A DNA stretch of 64,000 nucleotides from DATIRA01 sp964553405 (GTDB taxonomy: Bacteria > Pseudomonadota > Gammaproteobacteria > Steroidobacterales > Steroidobacteraceae). Position 1 is the first letter of the stretch, and every line of letters begins with the position of its first letter. The notes beneath the pieces are model-generated. The model made no database searches. It was not told where the DNA came from and saw only the letters and a list, made by a program, of their open reading frames with translations. The translations under genes and the position numbers were made by a program. This document shows positions 54,410 through 62,841 of the stretch, one piece after another. Where the stretch lies: NCBI GenBank assembly GCA_964553405.1, contig CAZKLS010000004.1, positions 3,751 through 67,750 of the forward strand, in the 5' to 3' direction.

Positions 54410-55135
54410 CTACCGCGACCGCGCATGCAGCCGGAGCAGCTCCTCCAGCGTGACGCAAGGGCCCGGTGGATCCCCCAGCTCCGGATACACCGCGATCGCC
54501 TCGCGGAAATCCTCGTCGATCGTATACGCGCTGTGCGTGACGACGCAGGGCACGCCGGCCGCCACTGCGGCCCGCAGGCCGTTGCGGCTGTCCTCGATGG
54601 CCAGGCAATCCGCTGGCGCCACTGCGAGCACGGCACAGGCCAGCAGGTAGATGGCTGGATCGGGCTTCTTCTCCGGCACGCGGTCGCCGGCGAAGACCCC
54701 GGCGAACTTGCGGCTGCGCGCCGCGCCGACGACCGATTTCAGCAGTGCTTCAACCGACTGTTCGCTCGACGTCGAGCAGACCGCGAGCGTCAGGCCGGCA
54801 GCGGATGCCGCGTCGATGATTCGGGCGATCCCGGACCGCATCCGGACCTCGCCGGACTCCACGATCTCCTCGAAGCACCGCGTCTTGAGCGCATGCAGAC
54901 GCCGCACGAGCCCGTCCCGCCCGGCGGCATCCTCTGGCCATCCGGTCGCCTCGAAATAGGCCCGCAGGCGCTCCTTGCCCCCAGCCACGCGCAGCAGTCC
55001 ACCGTACTCGTCGACATTCCAGTGGACGTCGAGACCGGCGAGCTCGAACGCCTGGTTGAACGCGACGCGATGGGCATCGCGCTCCGTATCGGCCAGGACG
55101 CCGTCGCAATCGAACAGCAGTGCCTTGACGGGCAT
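54410..55135 (-). CDS. HAD-superfamily sugar phosphatase (CbbY-like)
   Basis: A 241-residue haloacid dehalogenase-like phosphatase. D-C-D-G-V-L-A-D at 9-16 gives the nucleophile and acid aspartates, C-S-T-S-S-E is motif II, and E-K-K-P-D-P-A-I-Y and A-I-E-D-S-R-N-G are motifs III and IV. The helical cap and D-C-D-G-V-L-x-D-T-E start match CbbY/xylulose-bisphosphatase-type enzymes, though a general phosphoglycolate or sugar phosphatase is possible. It is 15 bases downstream of the TIGR03084 gene on the same strand. Confidence 0.85.
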   Translation of the reverse strand: MPVKALLFDCDGVLADTERDAHRVAFNQAFELAGLDVHWNVDEYGGLLRVAGGKERLRAYFEATGWPEDAAGRDGLVRRLHALKTRCFEEIVESGEVRMRSGIARIIDAASAAGLTLAVCSTSSEQSVEALLKSVVGAARSRKFAGVFAGDRVPEKKPDPAIYLLACAVLAVAPADCLAIEDSRNGLRAAVAAGVPCVVTHSAYTIDEDFREAIAVYPELGDPPGPCVTLEELLRLHARSR

Positions 55136-55150
55136 CGGGCCAGCCGAAGC

Positions 55151-55984
55151 TCAGCCCGTCTCCAGACCGCGCGCGCTGGTGCGCCGCGTGCCGGGAGCCG
55201 GCGGGTCCACGGGTGGACCGGCGAAACACTGCGCGATCGCCATCCACTGCCGGGCGACCCCGCCCGAGACCTCGAGCCGGGTGTCGGCCACGTTGCGGGT
55301 CTGGGTCACGACCTGGCAGAACTCGGTGGCCGTTCCGGCGATCTGGTCGGTCGTGTTCTCGACATTCCACTCCCAGGTATCGCCGGACGGCGCGGTCAGC
55401 CGCAGGCGCGGCACCTGCCCGGGGACTGCGAGGCCGCGGTTGCGGAACGTCCAGCCGAACGTGTTGACACCGAGTTGCACGATGCTGCGGATCCGGTCGG
55501 TGTCTGCGCGCTGCACGCCCAACAGGTCATAGGCCGCCTGGCCGTGGGCCCAGGTCTCCATCAGCCTGGCCGTGATGCTCGAGCGCACGCTCATGTCCGG
55601 CCCGGCCCACCTGACGCGCTGCTTCGGATCCGCCGCTGCAAAGCGCTCGGCCATCGGACCCAGGAATTCGCGCCACTCGTTCAGCAGCGTCCGTCCGTGC
55701 CGGCCCTCGAGCCACTGGTCCTCGAAGCTGCGCAGGCCACCGCTCGCCACCGACTTCATGACCTTCGCCCCGAACTCGAGGAAGGCGGCCGGGTCGCGCA
55801 GCGTCAGGTCTGCCGCCTGGTTCCACAGATGCAGGTGGCCGATCACCTGGTTGACGGTCCAGCCCTTGAACAGCGTGCTGCGCTCGAAATCCGCGTCGGT
55901 CAGCGGCTCGAGCAGCTCGTACAGGGCCTCGCTCTCGTCACGGAAATCCATCGCTTCCTGCAGCATCCGCCCGCTCCCCGTCAT
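55151..55984 (-). CDS. TIGR03084-family DinB-like metal-binding protein
   Basis: A 277-residue protein of the maleylpyruvate-isomerase/DinB-like four-helix fold. W-T-V-N-Q-V-I-G-H-L-H-L-W at about 43-55 and M-E-T-W-A-H-G-Q near 143 supply the three candidate metal histidines. Members named TIGR03084 often sit beside AtuA-type genes. The start overlaps the AtuA stop by four bases (ATGA), so translation is coupled. Activity is unproven; a thiol-dependent isomerase or hydratase is a guess. Confidence 0.85.
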   Translation of the reverse strand: MTGSGRMLQEAMDFRDESEALYELLEPLTDADFERSTLFKGWTVNQVIGHLHLWNQAADLTLRDPAAFLEFGAKVMKSVASGGLRSFEDQWLEGRHGRTLLNEWREFLGPMAERFAAADPKQRVRWAGPDMSVRSSITARLMETWAHGQAAYDLLGVQRADTDRIRSIVQLGVNTFGWTFRNRGLAVPGQVPRLRLTAPSGDTWEWNVENTTDQIAGTATEFCQVVTQTRNVADTRLEVSGGVARQWMAIAQCFAGPPVDPPAPGTRRTSARGLETG

Positions 55985-57789
55985 GGCTCCAGCAATTCCG
56001 CCGGAATCTCCACCGGCTCGTCGAGCAGCAGTTGCGAGTAGCCCTTGCCCTGCGGGTCGTTGCGCAGGCTCGCGATGCCGCCGCCACCGAGCACATCGTG
56101 CAGCACGAAATTGATCGCCGGCAGGCCGGGCAGCAGGAACCGCTCGACCCGGCCCTCGAGGAAGTGGGCGAAGCGCTCCGCCACCCGGCCGGTCGTCAGC
56201 GATGCCCACAAGTACGGCAGGTACCCGGGCCGGCGGGCGATCACGCCGATGTTGGCGCCGTTGCCCTTGTCCCCGCTGCGGCACCAGGCGAGTCGCTCGA
56301 GCGGCACCCGCACCGTATCGCCGGAAAGGTCCGGCGTGGGCGGTTGCGGCACGGCGGCGTCCGCCTCCAGTTGCTGCGCCGTGACGGTCGGCTCGCCCGT
56401 CGCGGGCGCCTCGGTCACCGTGTGCGACTGGCCCGCCAGGTCCACGGTGATCTCCACTTCCTCCTTGGGCAGCAGGAAGGAGAACAGCCGGACCACCGGC
56501 GAGGGCCGCGGCCGGCCGGCAAAACCGGTCAGACCGGGCGGGGCCGCCAGCGCAGTGCCGATGAATTCCTTGAACAGGATCTCGATGCCCGCGGCGCTCG
56601 GATGACGCGCCGCGGCCTTCAGGTCCACCTCGCGCACATCCTGCACCCGCCGTGCGGCGCCGTAGTGCGACTCCGCACCGATGATCTCGACGCAGGTATC
56701 GGTGAAATCGGGAAGGCCCTTCACGCTCAGCATCCGTCGGGCGCGTGTGAACGCATTCTCGGCGATCTTCCGTGCCTTGCGCTCCGCGTCGCGCCCGTAG
56801 ATCGTCCAGACCTCGCCGCCCCGGAAGCCGTCGGCGTAGGTCGCACTGACCTTGTAGCTCCCGGGCGCGGCACGACCCCTCGCGCCGCTGACGAGCACCC
56901 GGTCCTTCGCCAGCTCTTTCATCCTGACGCCCGTGAAGTCGCAGACGACGTCGGGCAGCACGTAGGCCGCGGGATCCCCGATCTCGTAGAGCATCTGCTC
57001 CGCGACGGTGCCGACCGAAACCAGCCCGCCGGTGCCGGCCGGCTTGGTGCAGACGAAGCTGCCGTCGGACTCGACCTCGACGATCGGGTAGCCCGCGTCG
57101 GGGAGGCTGTCGACGACCTGTTCCCAGTCGGTGAAGTTCCCGCCGGTCGCCTGGGTGCCGCACTCGATCACGTGACCTGCGAGGCTGCCGCCGGCCAGCA
57201 GGTCGTAGTCCCCGCGGCGCCAGCCGAACTCGTGGATGCACGCTCCCAGCGTAACCGCGCTGTCCACGCAGCGGCCGGTGATCACGATGTCGGCGCCGCG
57301 GTCGAGCGCCTCGGCGATCGGAAATGCCCCGAGATAGGCGTTGATGCTCGCAATGCGTTCTGCCTCGGGAAACGCCGTCCCCGCGAACATCTCCACGACG
57401 CCGCGCGCGGCCAGCGATTCACGCTGGTCGGTCAGGTCGTCGCCGCGGACGACCGCGACCTCGAGATCGAGGTCCGCCGCGCGCAGCAGTTCCCGCAGCG
57501 CCTCGGCGCAGGCCTCCGGATTCACGCCGCCCGCGTTCGAGATCACCTTGACGCGCTGGCGCGCGATCTCCTGCAGGTTCGGCTTCATCGCCGCAGTCAG
57601 GAAGTCCGTCGCGTAACCGAGCCGCGGATCCCTGGCACGCGCCCGGGCCAGGATCGACATCGTGATTTCCGCCAGGTAGTCGTAGACGATGTAGTCGAGA
57701 CGCCCGTCCGACAGCAGCTGCGGCGTCGCCATCGGCGCGTCTCCCCAGAAGCCGCTCGCGCCGCCGATTCGCACCTTCTTGCCCGTCAT
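55981..57789 (-). CDS. AtuA-like acyclic terpene utilisation protein (DUF1446 plus C-terminal domain)
   Basis: A 602-residue protein. The DUF1446 core (about 5-440) begins V-R-I-G-G-A-S-G-F-W-G-D and contains I-S-N-A-G-G-V-N-P and I-T-G-R-C-V-D-S-A. A C-terminal AtuA-related domain (about 490-595, G-D-K-G-N-G-A-N-I-G) is fused, whereas in some species it is a separate small protein. The family is needed for growth on citronellol/geraniol-type terpenes in Pseudomonas, but the reaction is not known. An AGGAAGG ribosome site precedes the ATG. A perfect dyad lies about 65 bases upstream. No atuB-H genes are nearby, so terpene use here is uncertain. Confidence 0.88.
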   Translation of the reverse strand: MTGKKVRIGGASGFWGDAPMATPQLLSDGRLDYIVYDYLAEITMSILARARARDPRLGYATDFLTAAMKPNLQEIARQRVKVISNAGGVNPEACAEALRELLRAADLDLEVAVVRGDDLTDQRESLAARGVVEMFAGTAFPEAERIASINAYLGAFPIAEALDRGADIVITGRCVDSAVTLGACIHEFGWRRGDYDLLAGGSLAGHVIECGTQATGGNFTDWEQVVDSLPDAGYPIVEVESDGSFVCTKPAGTGGLVSVGTVAEQMLYEIGDPAAYVLPDVVCDFTGVRMKELAKDRVLVSGARGRAAPGSYKVSATYADGFRGGEVWTIYGRDAERKARKIAENAFTRARRMLSVKGLPDFTDTCVEIIGAESHYGAARRVQDVREVDLKAAARHPSAAGIEILFKEFIGTALAAPPGLTGFAGRPRPSPVVRLFSFLLPKEEVEITVDLAGQSHTVTEAPATGEPTVTAQQLEADAAVPQPPTPDLSGDTVRVPLERLAWCRSGDKGNGANIGVIARRPGYLPYLWASLTTGRVAERFAHFLEGRVERFLLPGLPAINFVLHDVLGGGGIASLRNDPQGKGYSQLLLDEPVEIPAELLEP

Positions 57790-57844
57790 CGATACCTTCC
57801 TGCCCGGCTTTTCAATGGGGATAGTCTATTCGCCAGCGTAAAGA

Positions 57845-57870
57845 GATCCGCCCCGTTTAGGAAACGGATC
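57845..57870. promoter_or_regulatory. nested inverted repeats upstream of the AtuA-like gene
   Basis: CCGTTT-AGG-AAACGG (57853-57867) is a perfect six-base dyad. It is overlapped by a looser outer pair, GATCCG (57845-57850) and CGGATC (57865-57870). It lies in the 108-base gap between the porin stop and the AtuA start. Without a T-run it is more likely an operator (for a TetR-type dimer) than a terminator. Confidence 0.4.
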
Positions 57871-57897
57871 CGTCACCCGTGGCAGGGCCATCGTGCG

Positions 57898-59142
57898 TCA
57901 GAACTGGTAATAGAGCGTCAGCCGTCCGTAGAGATCGTCGTCGAGGGCCGGTTCGCCCCGGTTCTCACGGTACCGGACATACTCGAAGTTCGGCGTCAGG
58001 CTGATCCGCTCGTTCAGTTGCTGCTCCCAGCCCAGGATTGCGAGATCGAAAGGAGTGTCATTCGCGATCCACAGGTAGGGGATGCTGTCCGCATCCGGAT
58101 AGCCGTCGAAACTCCTGTCGTAGCGGGCCAGCAGGCTGCCGCGCCTGGTGAGTTCCCAGATCCCGAACGCCGATGCCACGGCAATGGACTCATCGGGCGC
58201 CCCGTCCACTCCCCGCTCCTGCTCGGCATACTGCAACCCGTAGCGGCTGCGGTCACCCGACCAGCCGAGGAAAGCCTGCAGCGTCGATCGGTCGGTGGCG
58301 CCGGGCCGGTCCTCGTAGTCGGCGTACAGCTGGGCCACGAGACCCTCGGCCGGCTTGAACCCGAGCGCGCCCATCACCTTCTTGCCCTTGTTCGTCTCGC
58401 TGCCGTCTCCGGCCCCGTTGCCGAGCATCGCATGGTAGAAAATTCGGCCGTCCGGGGAGCTTCCCTTGTATGCAATCCCGAGATCCCTCGACCTCCCGAC
58501 CCGATACAGGTCCAGCGGGGTCTTCTCGATCGACCGGTAGCCCCAGAATCCCTCGATGAACTCGAAAGTCGGCGTGGATGAAAGTCCCAGGTCGATCTCG
58601 TGACCGTCGTGCTTCCAGGCGAGGTAGGCGTCCTTGACGAACGGCTCGAGCTTCGCGTTGGTCTCGAAGTCGCCTGGACTGTTGAACTCGAAGCGCAGCC
58701 GCGCAGACCAGTCCTCGGCGACCTTCGCGTCGAACGTCAGGTAGCCACGCCGGATCCAGAAGCCGTTCTGCCCGTCAATATCAGGATCGTGCTGATCCAG
58801 GACCGCATAAGCGTCTCCGAACAGGTAACCGCTCACCTTGACGGACTCGTACCAGGGCCTCGGTTCCGGCGAGACGGCGGGCTCAGGGCCGCGGGGCGGA
58901 GTCGTCACCGGTTCGGACCGCCCAACCGACGCCTCCGGCGCCCGCAGCTCCTCGACTCTTCGCTCCAGCGCGTCGTTCCGCTGCTTCAGCAGCGCGTTCT
59001 CATCCTCGAGCCGACCGACCCGCTCGGCAAGCGAGGCAAGCTCACGACGGATGTCGTCGTCCGGTGGGCTCTGTGGTTTCGCCAGAGCAGCCGGTGCCAG
59101 CACCAGAGACAGCAGGAAGACGATCGAACACGGTCCCTTCAT
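57898..59142 (-). CDS. OprO/OprP-like porin (phosphate-selective porin family)
   Basis: A 414-residue outer-membrane barrel with a signal peptide (about 1-21, A-L-A-K). An N-terminal coiled coil (about 30-65, L-A-S-L-A-E-R-V-G-R-L-E-D) and a Pro-rich linker precede a 16-strand barrel ending in Y-Y-Q-F. W-I-R-R-G-Y-L-T-F-D and the R-F-E-F-N segment match the phosphate-selective porin O/P family. The ATG at 59142 is chosen because it opens the signal peptide. Anion selectivity is plausible but not shown. It begins the minus-strand run upstream of the AtuA gene. Confidence 0.85.
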   Translation of the reverse strand: MKGPCSIVFLLSLVLAPAALAKPQSPPDDDIRRELASLAERVGRLEDENALLKQRNDALERRVEELRAPEASVGRSEPVTTPPRGPEPAVSPEPRPWYESVKVSGYLFGDAYAVLDQHDPDIDGQNGFWIRRGYLTFDAKVAEDWSARLRFEFNSPGDFETNAKLEPFVKDAYLAWKHDGHEIDLGLSSTPTFEFIEGFWGYRSIEKTPLDLYRVGRSRDLGIAYKGSSPDGRIFYHAMLGNGAGDGSETNKGKKVMGALGFKPAEGLVAQLYADYEDRPGATDRSTLQAFLGWSGDRSRYGLQYAEQERGVDGAPDESIAVASAFGIWELTRRGSLLARYDRSFDGYPDADSIPYLWIANDTPFDLAILGWEQQLNERISLTPNFEYVRYRENRGEPALDDDLYGRLTLYYQF

Positions 59143-59261
59143 CGCATTGCTCCAGAATTCAGCGGTCCGAGGCCCATCTATCGGCATTCCATCGGCGATC
59201 AAGCATACTCCGCCGACCCGCGGCCGAAATCGCCGGCCACCGGAGTCAGAGGAGCGAAGCC

Positions 59262-59471
59262 ATGCCGGATCACGTCTACAAGTCGGTCGAAATCACCGGG
59301 TCGTCGCGAGTCAGCAGCGACGACGCCATCAAGAAGGCGGTCGCGCGCGCTGCGAAGACGCTGCACAACCTGCGCTGGTTCGAGGTCGTCGAAGTCCGCG
59401 GCCACATCGAGGGCGACGCGGTGGCGCACTGGCAGGTGACCGTCAAGGTCGGGTTCAGCCTCGAGGACTGA
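59262..59471 (+). CDS. dodecin-family flavin-binding protein
   Basis: A 69-residue protein matching dodecin length and pattern: H-V-Y-K-S-V-E-I-T-G-S-S at the start, A-I-K-K-A-V-A-R-A-A helix, L-R-W-F-E-V-V-E-V-R-G (with the flavin-stacking Trp), and Y/W-Q-V-T-V-K-V-G-F at the end. Dodecins assemble into twelve-subunit shells that store or buffer flavin. The ATG at 59262 has a GAGGAG ribosome site seven bases upstream. It is divergent from the porin gene. Confidence 0.93.
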   Translation: MPDHVYKSVEITGSSRVSSDDAIKKAVARAAKTLHNLRWFEVVEVRGHIEGDAVAHWQVTVKVGFSLED

Positions 59472-59622
59472 CGGCGGCCGCAGCGCCGGGCCGGCGACTG
59501 AGCGCAGCGCCACGGGAATCGTGGTTTGGCCCCATGGGCGGAGACGGATCGGTCCCGTTTGATGCTTTGGCGGGCCGGCTTGCGGTATGTTTGTCCAGGG
59601 CCGCGGATCTCGAGGGCAGGCT

Positions 59623-61152
59623 ATGTTTGAATCGGCGGAGCTGGGGCGGACCGTCAGTCAGCGCGATTTCAAGAAGCGTTCCGTCAAGCTGCGGGAAGAG
59701 TTGCTGCGCCTGCAGGCCGAGCACATCCAGCAGGCCCGTCGGCAGGTCATCCTGGCGCTGGCGGGCGTCGACGGCGGCGGCAAGAGCGAGGCCGTCACGC
59801 TGCTGAACGAGTGGATGGACCCTCGCTGGCTGATCACGAACGCCTACGAGCCGCCGAACGAGGTCGAGCGCCGCCTGCCGATGTTCTGGCGTTACTGGCG
59901 GGACCTGCCGCCGCGGGGCCGGATCGGCATGTTCCTGAGCGCCTGGTACTCCGAACCGCTGCTCGACCGTGTCTACGAGCGGATCGGGCACAACGCCTAC
60001 GAGGCGCACCTCGAGCGGGTCGTGCGCTTCGAGCAGGCACTGGCGGACGACGGCGCGGTGATCATCAAGCTGTGGATGCACCTGAGCCACGACGCGCAGG
60101 AACGTCGCCTCCACAACCTCGAGCAGGATCCGCTGACTCAGGCGCGGGTCAACGAGCGCGACTGGGAGAACTGGCGGAACTACGATCGCTTCATACACGT
60201 CGCCGAGCAGACGATATCCCGCACCCACACCGGCGACGCCCCGTGGGTGATCATCGAGGGCGCCGACCGTCCCTACCGCAGTCTCGCGGTGGCCGAGGCG
60301 ATGCGGGACGCGCTCGAGCGCGCGCTCGAGCCGATTCCCCAGGCGACCGGCACGTCCGGCGCCGCCGCTCAGATCAAGAAGCCGAAGAAGGCGAAGTCAG
60401 CCAAGAAATCGCCCGGCAAATCCTCCGGCGCCTTGACCGTCCTCTCCGGGCTGGAGATGGACAGGCAGCTCGCCCGCGACGAATACGAGGAACACCTGCC
60501 GATCCTGCAGGCCGAACTGCATCACCTGCACCTGCGGGCCAAGGACAAGGGCATCGCCTCGGTACTGGTGTTCGAGGGGCCCGACGGCGCCGGCAAGGGT
60601 GGTGCGATCCGCCGCATCTGCACCGCCCTGTCGCCGCGGAACTACCAGGTGCACGGCGTGGCCAAGCCGACCGAAGAGGAACTCGCGCAACACTACCTCT
60701 GGCGTTTCTGGCGCAAGATCCCGCAGGACGGCTCGATCGCGATCTTCGATCGCTCCTGGTACGGGCGGGTGCTGGTCGAGCGCGTCGAAGGCTTCGCCCG
60801 CGAGGACGAGTGGCGGCGCGCCTATGCCGAGATCAACGACTTCGAGCAGCAGTTCACCGAGCACGGCATCGTGCTGACGAAGTTCTGGATGCACATCACC
60901 AAGGAAGAGCAGTACAAGCGCTTCAAGCACCGGGAGAAGACTCCGCACAAGCGCTGGAAGCTGACCGAGGAGGACTGGCGCAACCGCGAGAAGTGGCAGC
61001 AGTACGAGCTGGCGGTACACGACATGGTCCAGTACACCAGCACGCCAACCGCACGCTGGACGCTGATCGAGGGCAACGACAAGCGCCACGCACGCATCGC
61101 AGTGCTGAAGCACTGCTGCGAGAGCCTCCGCCAGGCCATCGAGGCACGCTGA
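59623..61152 (+). CDS. pap: polyphosphate:AMP phosphotransferase (two-domain PPK2)
   Basis: A 509-residue enzyme with two PPK2 domains in tandem. The first (about 15-230) has A-G-V-D-G-G-G-K-S-E; the second (about 270-505) has E-G-P-D-G-A-G-K-G-G and I-F-D-R-S-W-Y-G-R-V-L. A lysine-rich linker (about 245-265) joins them. This is the class II layout of PAP, which makes ADP from AMP and polyphosphate; in the known enzyme the C-terminal domain is the active half. Starting at the ATG at 59623 (GGCAGG upstream) removes a 12-residue extension that starts at 59587. The GST-like gene follows three bases later. Confidence 0.93.
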   Translation: MFESAELGRTVSQRDFKKRSVKLREELLRLQAEHIQQARRQVILALAGVDGGGKSEAVTLLNEWMDPRWLITNAYEPPNEVERRLPMFWRYWRDLPPRGRIGMFLSAWYSEPLLDRVYERIGHNAYEAHLERVVRFEQALADDGAVIIKLWMHLSHDAQERRLHNLEQDPLTQARVNERDWENWRNYDRFIHVAEQTISRTHTGDAPWVIIEGADRPYRSLAVAEAMRDALERALEPIPQATGTSGAAAQIKKPKKAKSAKKSPGKSSGALTVLSGLEMDRQLARDEYEEHLPILQAELHHLHLRAKDKGIASVLVFEGPDGAGKGGAIRRICTALSPRNYQVHGVAKPTEEELAQHYLWRFWRKIPQDGSIAIFDRSWYGRVLVERVEGFAREDEWRRAYAEINDFEQQFTEHGIVLTKFWMHITKEEQYKRFKHREKTPHKRWKLTEEDWRNREKWQQYELAVHDMVQYTSTPTARWTLIEGNDKRHARIAVLKHCCESLRQAIEAR

Positions 61153-61155
61153 GCC

Positions 61156-61929
61156 GTGAGCCCGGTCTTCGACGTATTGAACTCGACGCTGTCCTCGTCG
61201 CTGCGGTTCTGGCGCGGCACGAACTCGCGGCCGTCGGCGAACCAGCCTGCGAGGCACCTGCAACTCTATGAGTTCGAGGCCTGTCCGTTCTGCCGGCTCG
61301 TACGCGAGGCGCTGACCGAACTCGATATCGACGCGATGATCTACCCGGCGCCCCACGGCGGAAAGCGCTTCCGGCCCAAGGTCGCGAAGCTCGGCGGAAA
61401 GCAGCAGTTTCCGTTCCTGGTCGATCCGAACACGAGACAGTCGCTGTACGAGTCCGCCGACATCATCGAATATCTCTACGATCGCTATGGCGGTCGTCCG
61501 CCGCCGACCCGGCTGTTGCGCCCGCTGGACGTATCGAGCTCCGTGCTCGCGGGGATTCCACGGCTCGGGGCCGGCGCGCGGGCCCGTCCCTCGGAGGCGC
61601 CGAAGAAGCCGCTCGAGCTGTTCAGCTTCGAGTCGAGCCCGTATTCGCGCCGGGTACGGGAGCTGCTCTGCGAACTGGAAATCCCGTACCTGCTGCGCAG
61701 CACCGGCAAAGCCCGCTGGCAGGACCTCGGGCCGCCGATCGTGCGCGCGACACTGTTCCCGGATCTCCCGGTCGAAGGGCGAACCCGCAAGGAACTGCTC
61801 GAGCGCGCCGGCAAGGTGCAGGTACCTTTCCTGGTGGACCCCAACACCGGCACGGAGATGTTCGAATCGGACGCGATCCGGGAGTATCTCGTGGCGACTT
61901 ACCAGGCGGCGTCCGGCAACAACCGCTAG
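61156..61929 (+). CDS. tandem glutathione-S-transferase N-terminal (thioredoxin-fold) protein
   Basis: A 257-residue protein of two thioredoxin-like GST_N modules in tandem (about 33-115 and 150-250) and no C-terminal helical GST domain. The first retains a C-P-F-C redox motif (about 43-46). The second replaces it with S-P-Y-S, so it may bind but not reduce. Each ends in the pattern P-F-L-V-D-P-N-T and an E-S-A/D-x-I-x-E-Y-L helix. The start is a GTG at 61156. It follows pap by three bases and is probably co-transcribed. Confidence 0.85.
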   Translation: MSPVFDVLNSTLSSSLRFWRGTNSRPSANQPARHLQLYEFEACPFCRLVREALTELDIDAMIYPAPHGGKRFRPKVAKLGGKQQFPFLVDPNTRQSLYESADIIEYLYDRYGGRPPPTRLLRPLDVSSSVLAGIPRLGAGARARPSEAPKKPLELFSFESSPYSRRVRELLCELEIPYLLRSTGKARWQDLGPPIVRATLFPDLPVEGRTRKELLERAGKVQVPFLVDPNTGTEMFESDAIREYLVATYQAASGNNR

Positions 61930-62005
61930 CGGACCGGGCCAACAGGCAACTGGACCTGTGCCCTTCGACCCAGCGATGCCTGCAGAGCAGCGCCTGCATC
62001 GAAGT

Positions 62006-62707
62006 TCAGTCCCGCTCGAGTTCCTCCGCCACGATCGCCAGCACGCGAGGCGCGAATCCCAGCCCGACATGAGTCTCGCTCACCTCGACGTGGCGGACGT
62101 TCGGCGACCAGTTGTCTATGCAGGCACGCCAGGCGACGACGCCGTCACGCTTCGAGTAGATCGCGGTCACCGGCACGCGCAGTGGTGCAGCGTACCGGTC
62201 GGCGACGGCCCGCTCCATCTGCTCGAGGTCGTGGCCGTTCGCGCGGTACCACGCGGCCGTGGCAGTGTAACGCGGACCGCCGATCACCGGGGTCCCTAGC
62301 GTCACGACCTTGCGGACCTGGCCCGGGTGTTCGCGCGCATACTCGCGCGCGATGTAGCCGCCGAGGCTCCAGCCCACGAGTACGACCGGCTCGTCGTCGC
62401 GCACGATCGCCTGCGCCACGATCGGCTCCAGGCGGGACCGCAGCTGCCGTGCATCGCCGGTGTTCTGGCCCAGTCCCCAGTCGCGGACCCTGTGACCGCG
62501 CCGGCGCAGGAACGACTCCATGATCCGCATCGATCGCGGCCCCGCCCGGAAGCCGGGCAACAGGATGGCCGTGCGCGGTCGCGCGCTGCGCCGGGCTCTC
62601 GTCGCCAGCCAGGACGGTCCCCATCGCAGCAGGTCGAGCGGCAGCCGCAGCTCCTGCAGCGCATCGAGCCTGCCCGGCGGCGTGATCGGTTCGTATTCAA
62701 TGGCCAT
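62006..62707 (-). CDS. alpha/beta-hydrolase, lipase/esterase-like
   Basis: A 233-residue hydrolase. L-L-P-G-F (about 49) is the oxyanion region, V-G-W-S-L-G-G (about 117-123) holds the catalytic Ser, and Y-S-K-R-D-G-V-V and E-T-H-V-G-L give the acid and His. It resembles triacylglycerol lipase/PGAP1-like short hydrolases. AGGAGA lies eight bases before the ATG at 62707, which fixes the start over the longer frame to 62782. It is divergent from the next hydrolase. Confidence 0.85.
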   Translation of the reverse strand: MAIEYEPITPPGRLDALQELRLPLDLLRWGPSWLATRARRSARPRTAILLPGFRAGPRSMRIMESFLRRRGHRVRDWGLGQNTGDARQLRSRLEPIVAQAIVRDDEPVVLVGWSLGGYIAREYAREHPGQVRKVVTLGTPVIGGPRYTATAAWYRANGHDLEQMERAVADRYAAPLRVPVTAIYSKRDGVVAWRACIDNWSPNVRHVEVSETHVGLGFAPRVLAIVAEELERD

Positions 62708-62841
62708 CCGAGGATCTCCTGCCGACGTGGACCGGTACCCGGTTCCGTCGTCGACTATAGTGTCACGGCGCAATTCCAGCACGCCCGGCCGACGAACCGG
62801 CCTGCGCCACGATCTGCGCGACCGGTGCAGCCCGCGCGAGG

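Noticed and set aside
54425..56041. 538-residue plus-strand frame
   Set aside because: Antisense to the HAD phosphatase and TIGR03084 genes; no domain recognised.
55151..57241. 696-residue minus-strand frame
   Set aside because: The TIGR03084 start overlaps the AtuA stop in another frame; the extension is the wrong frame of AtuA.
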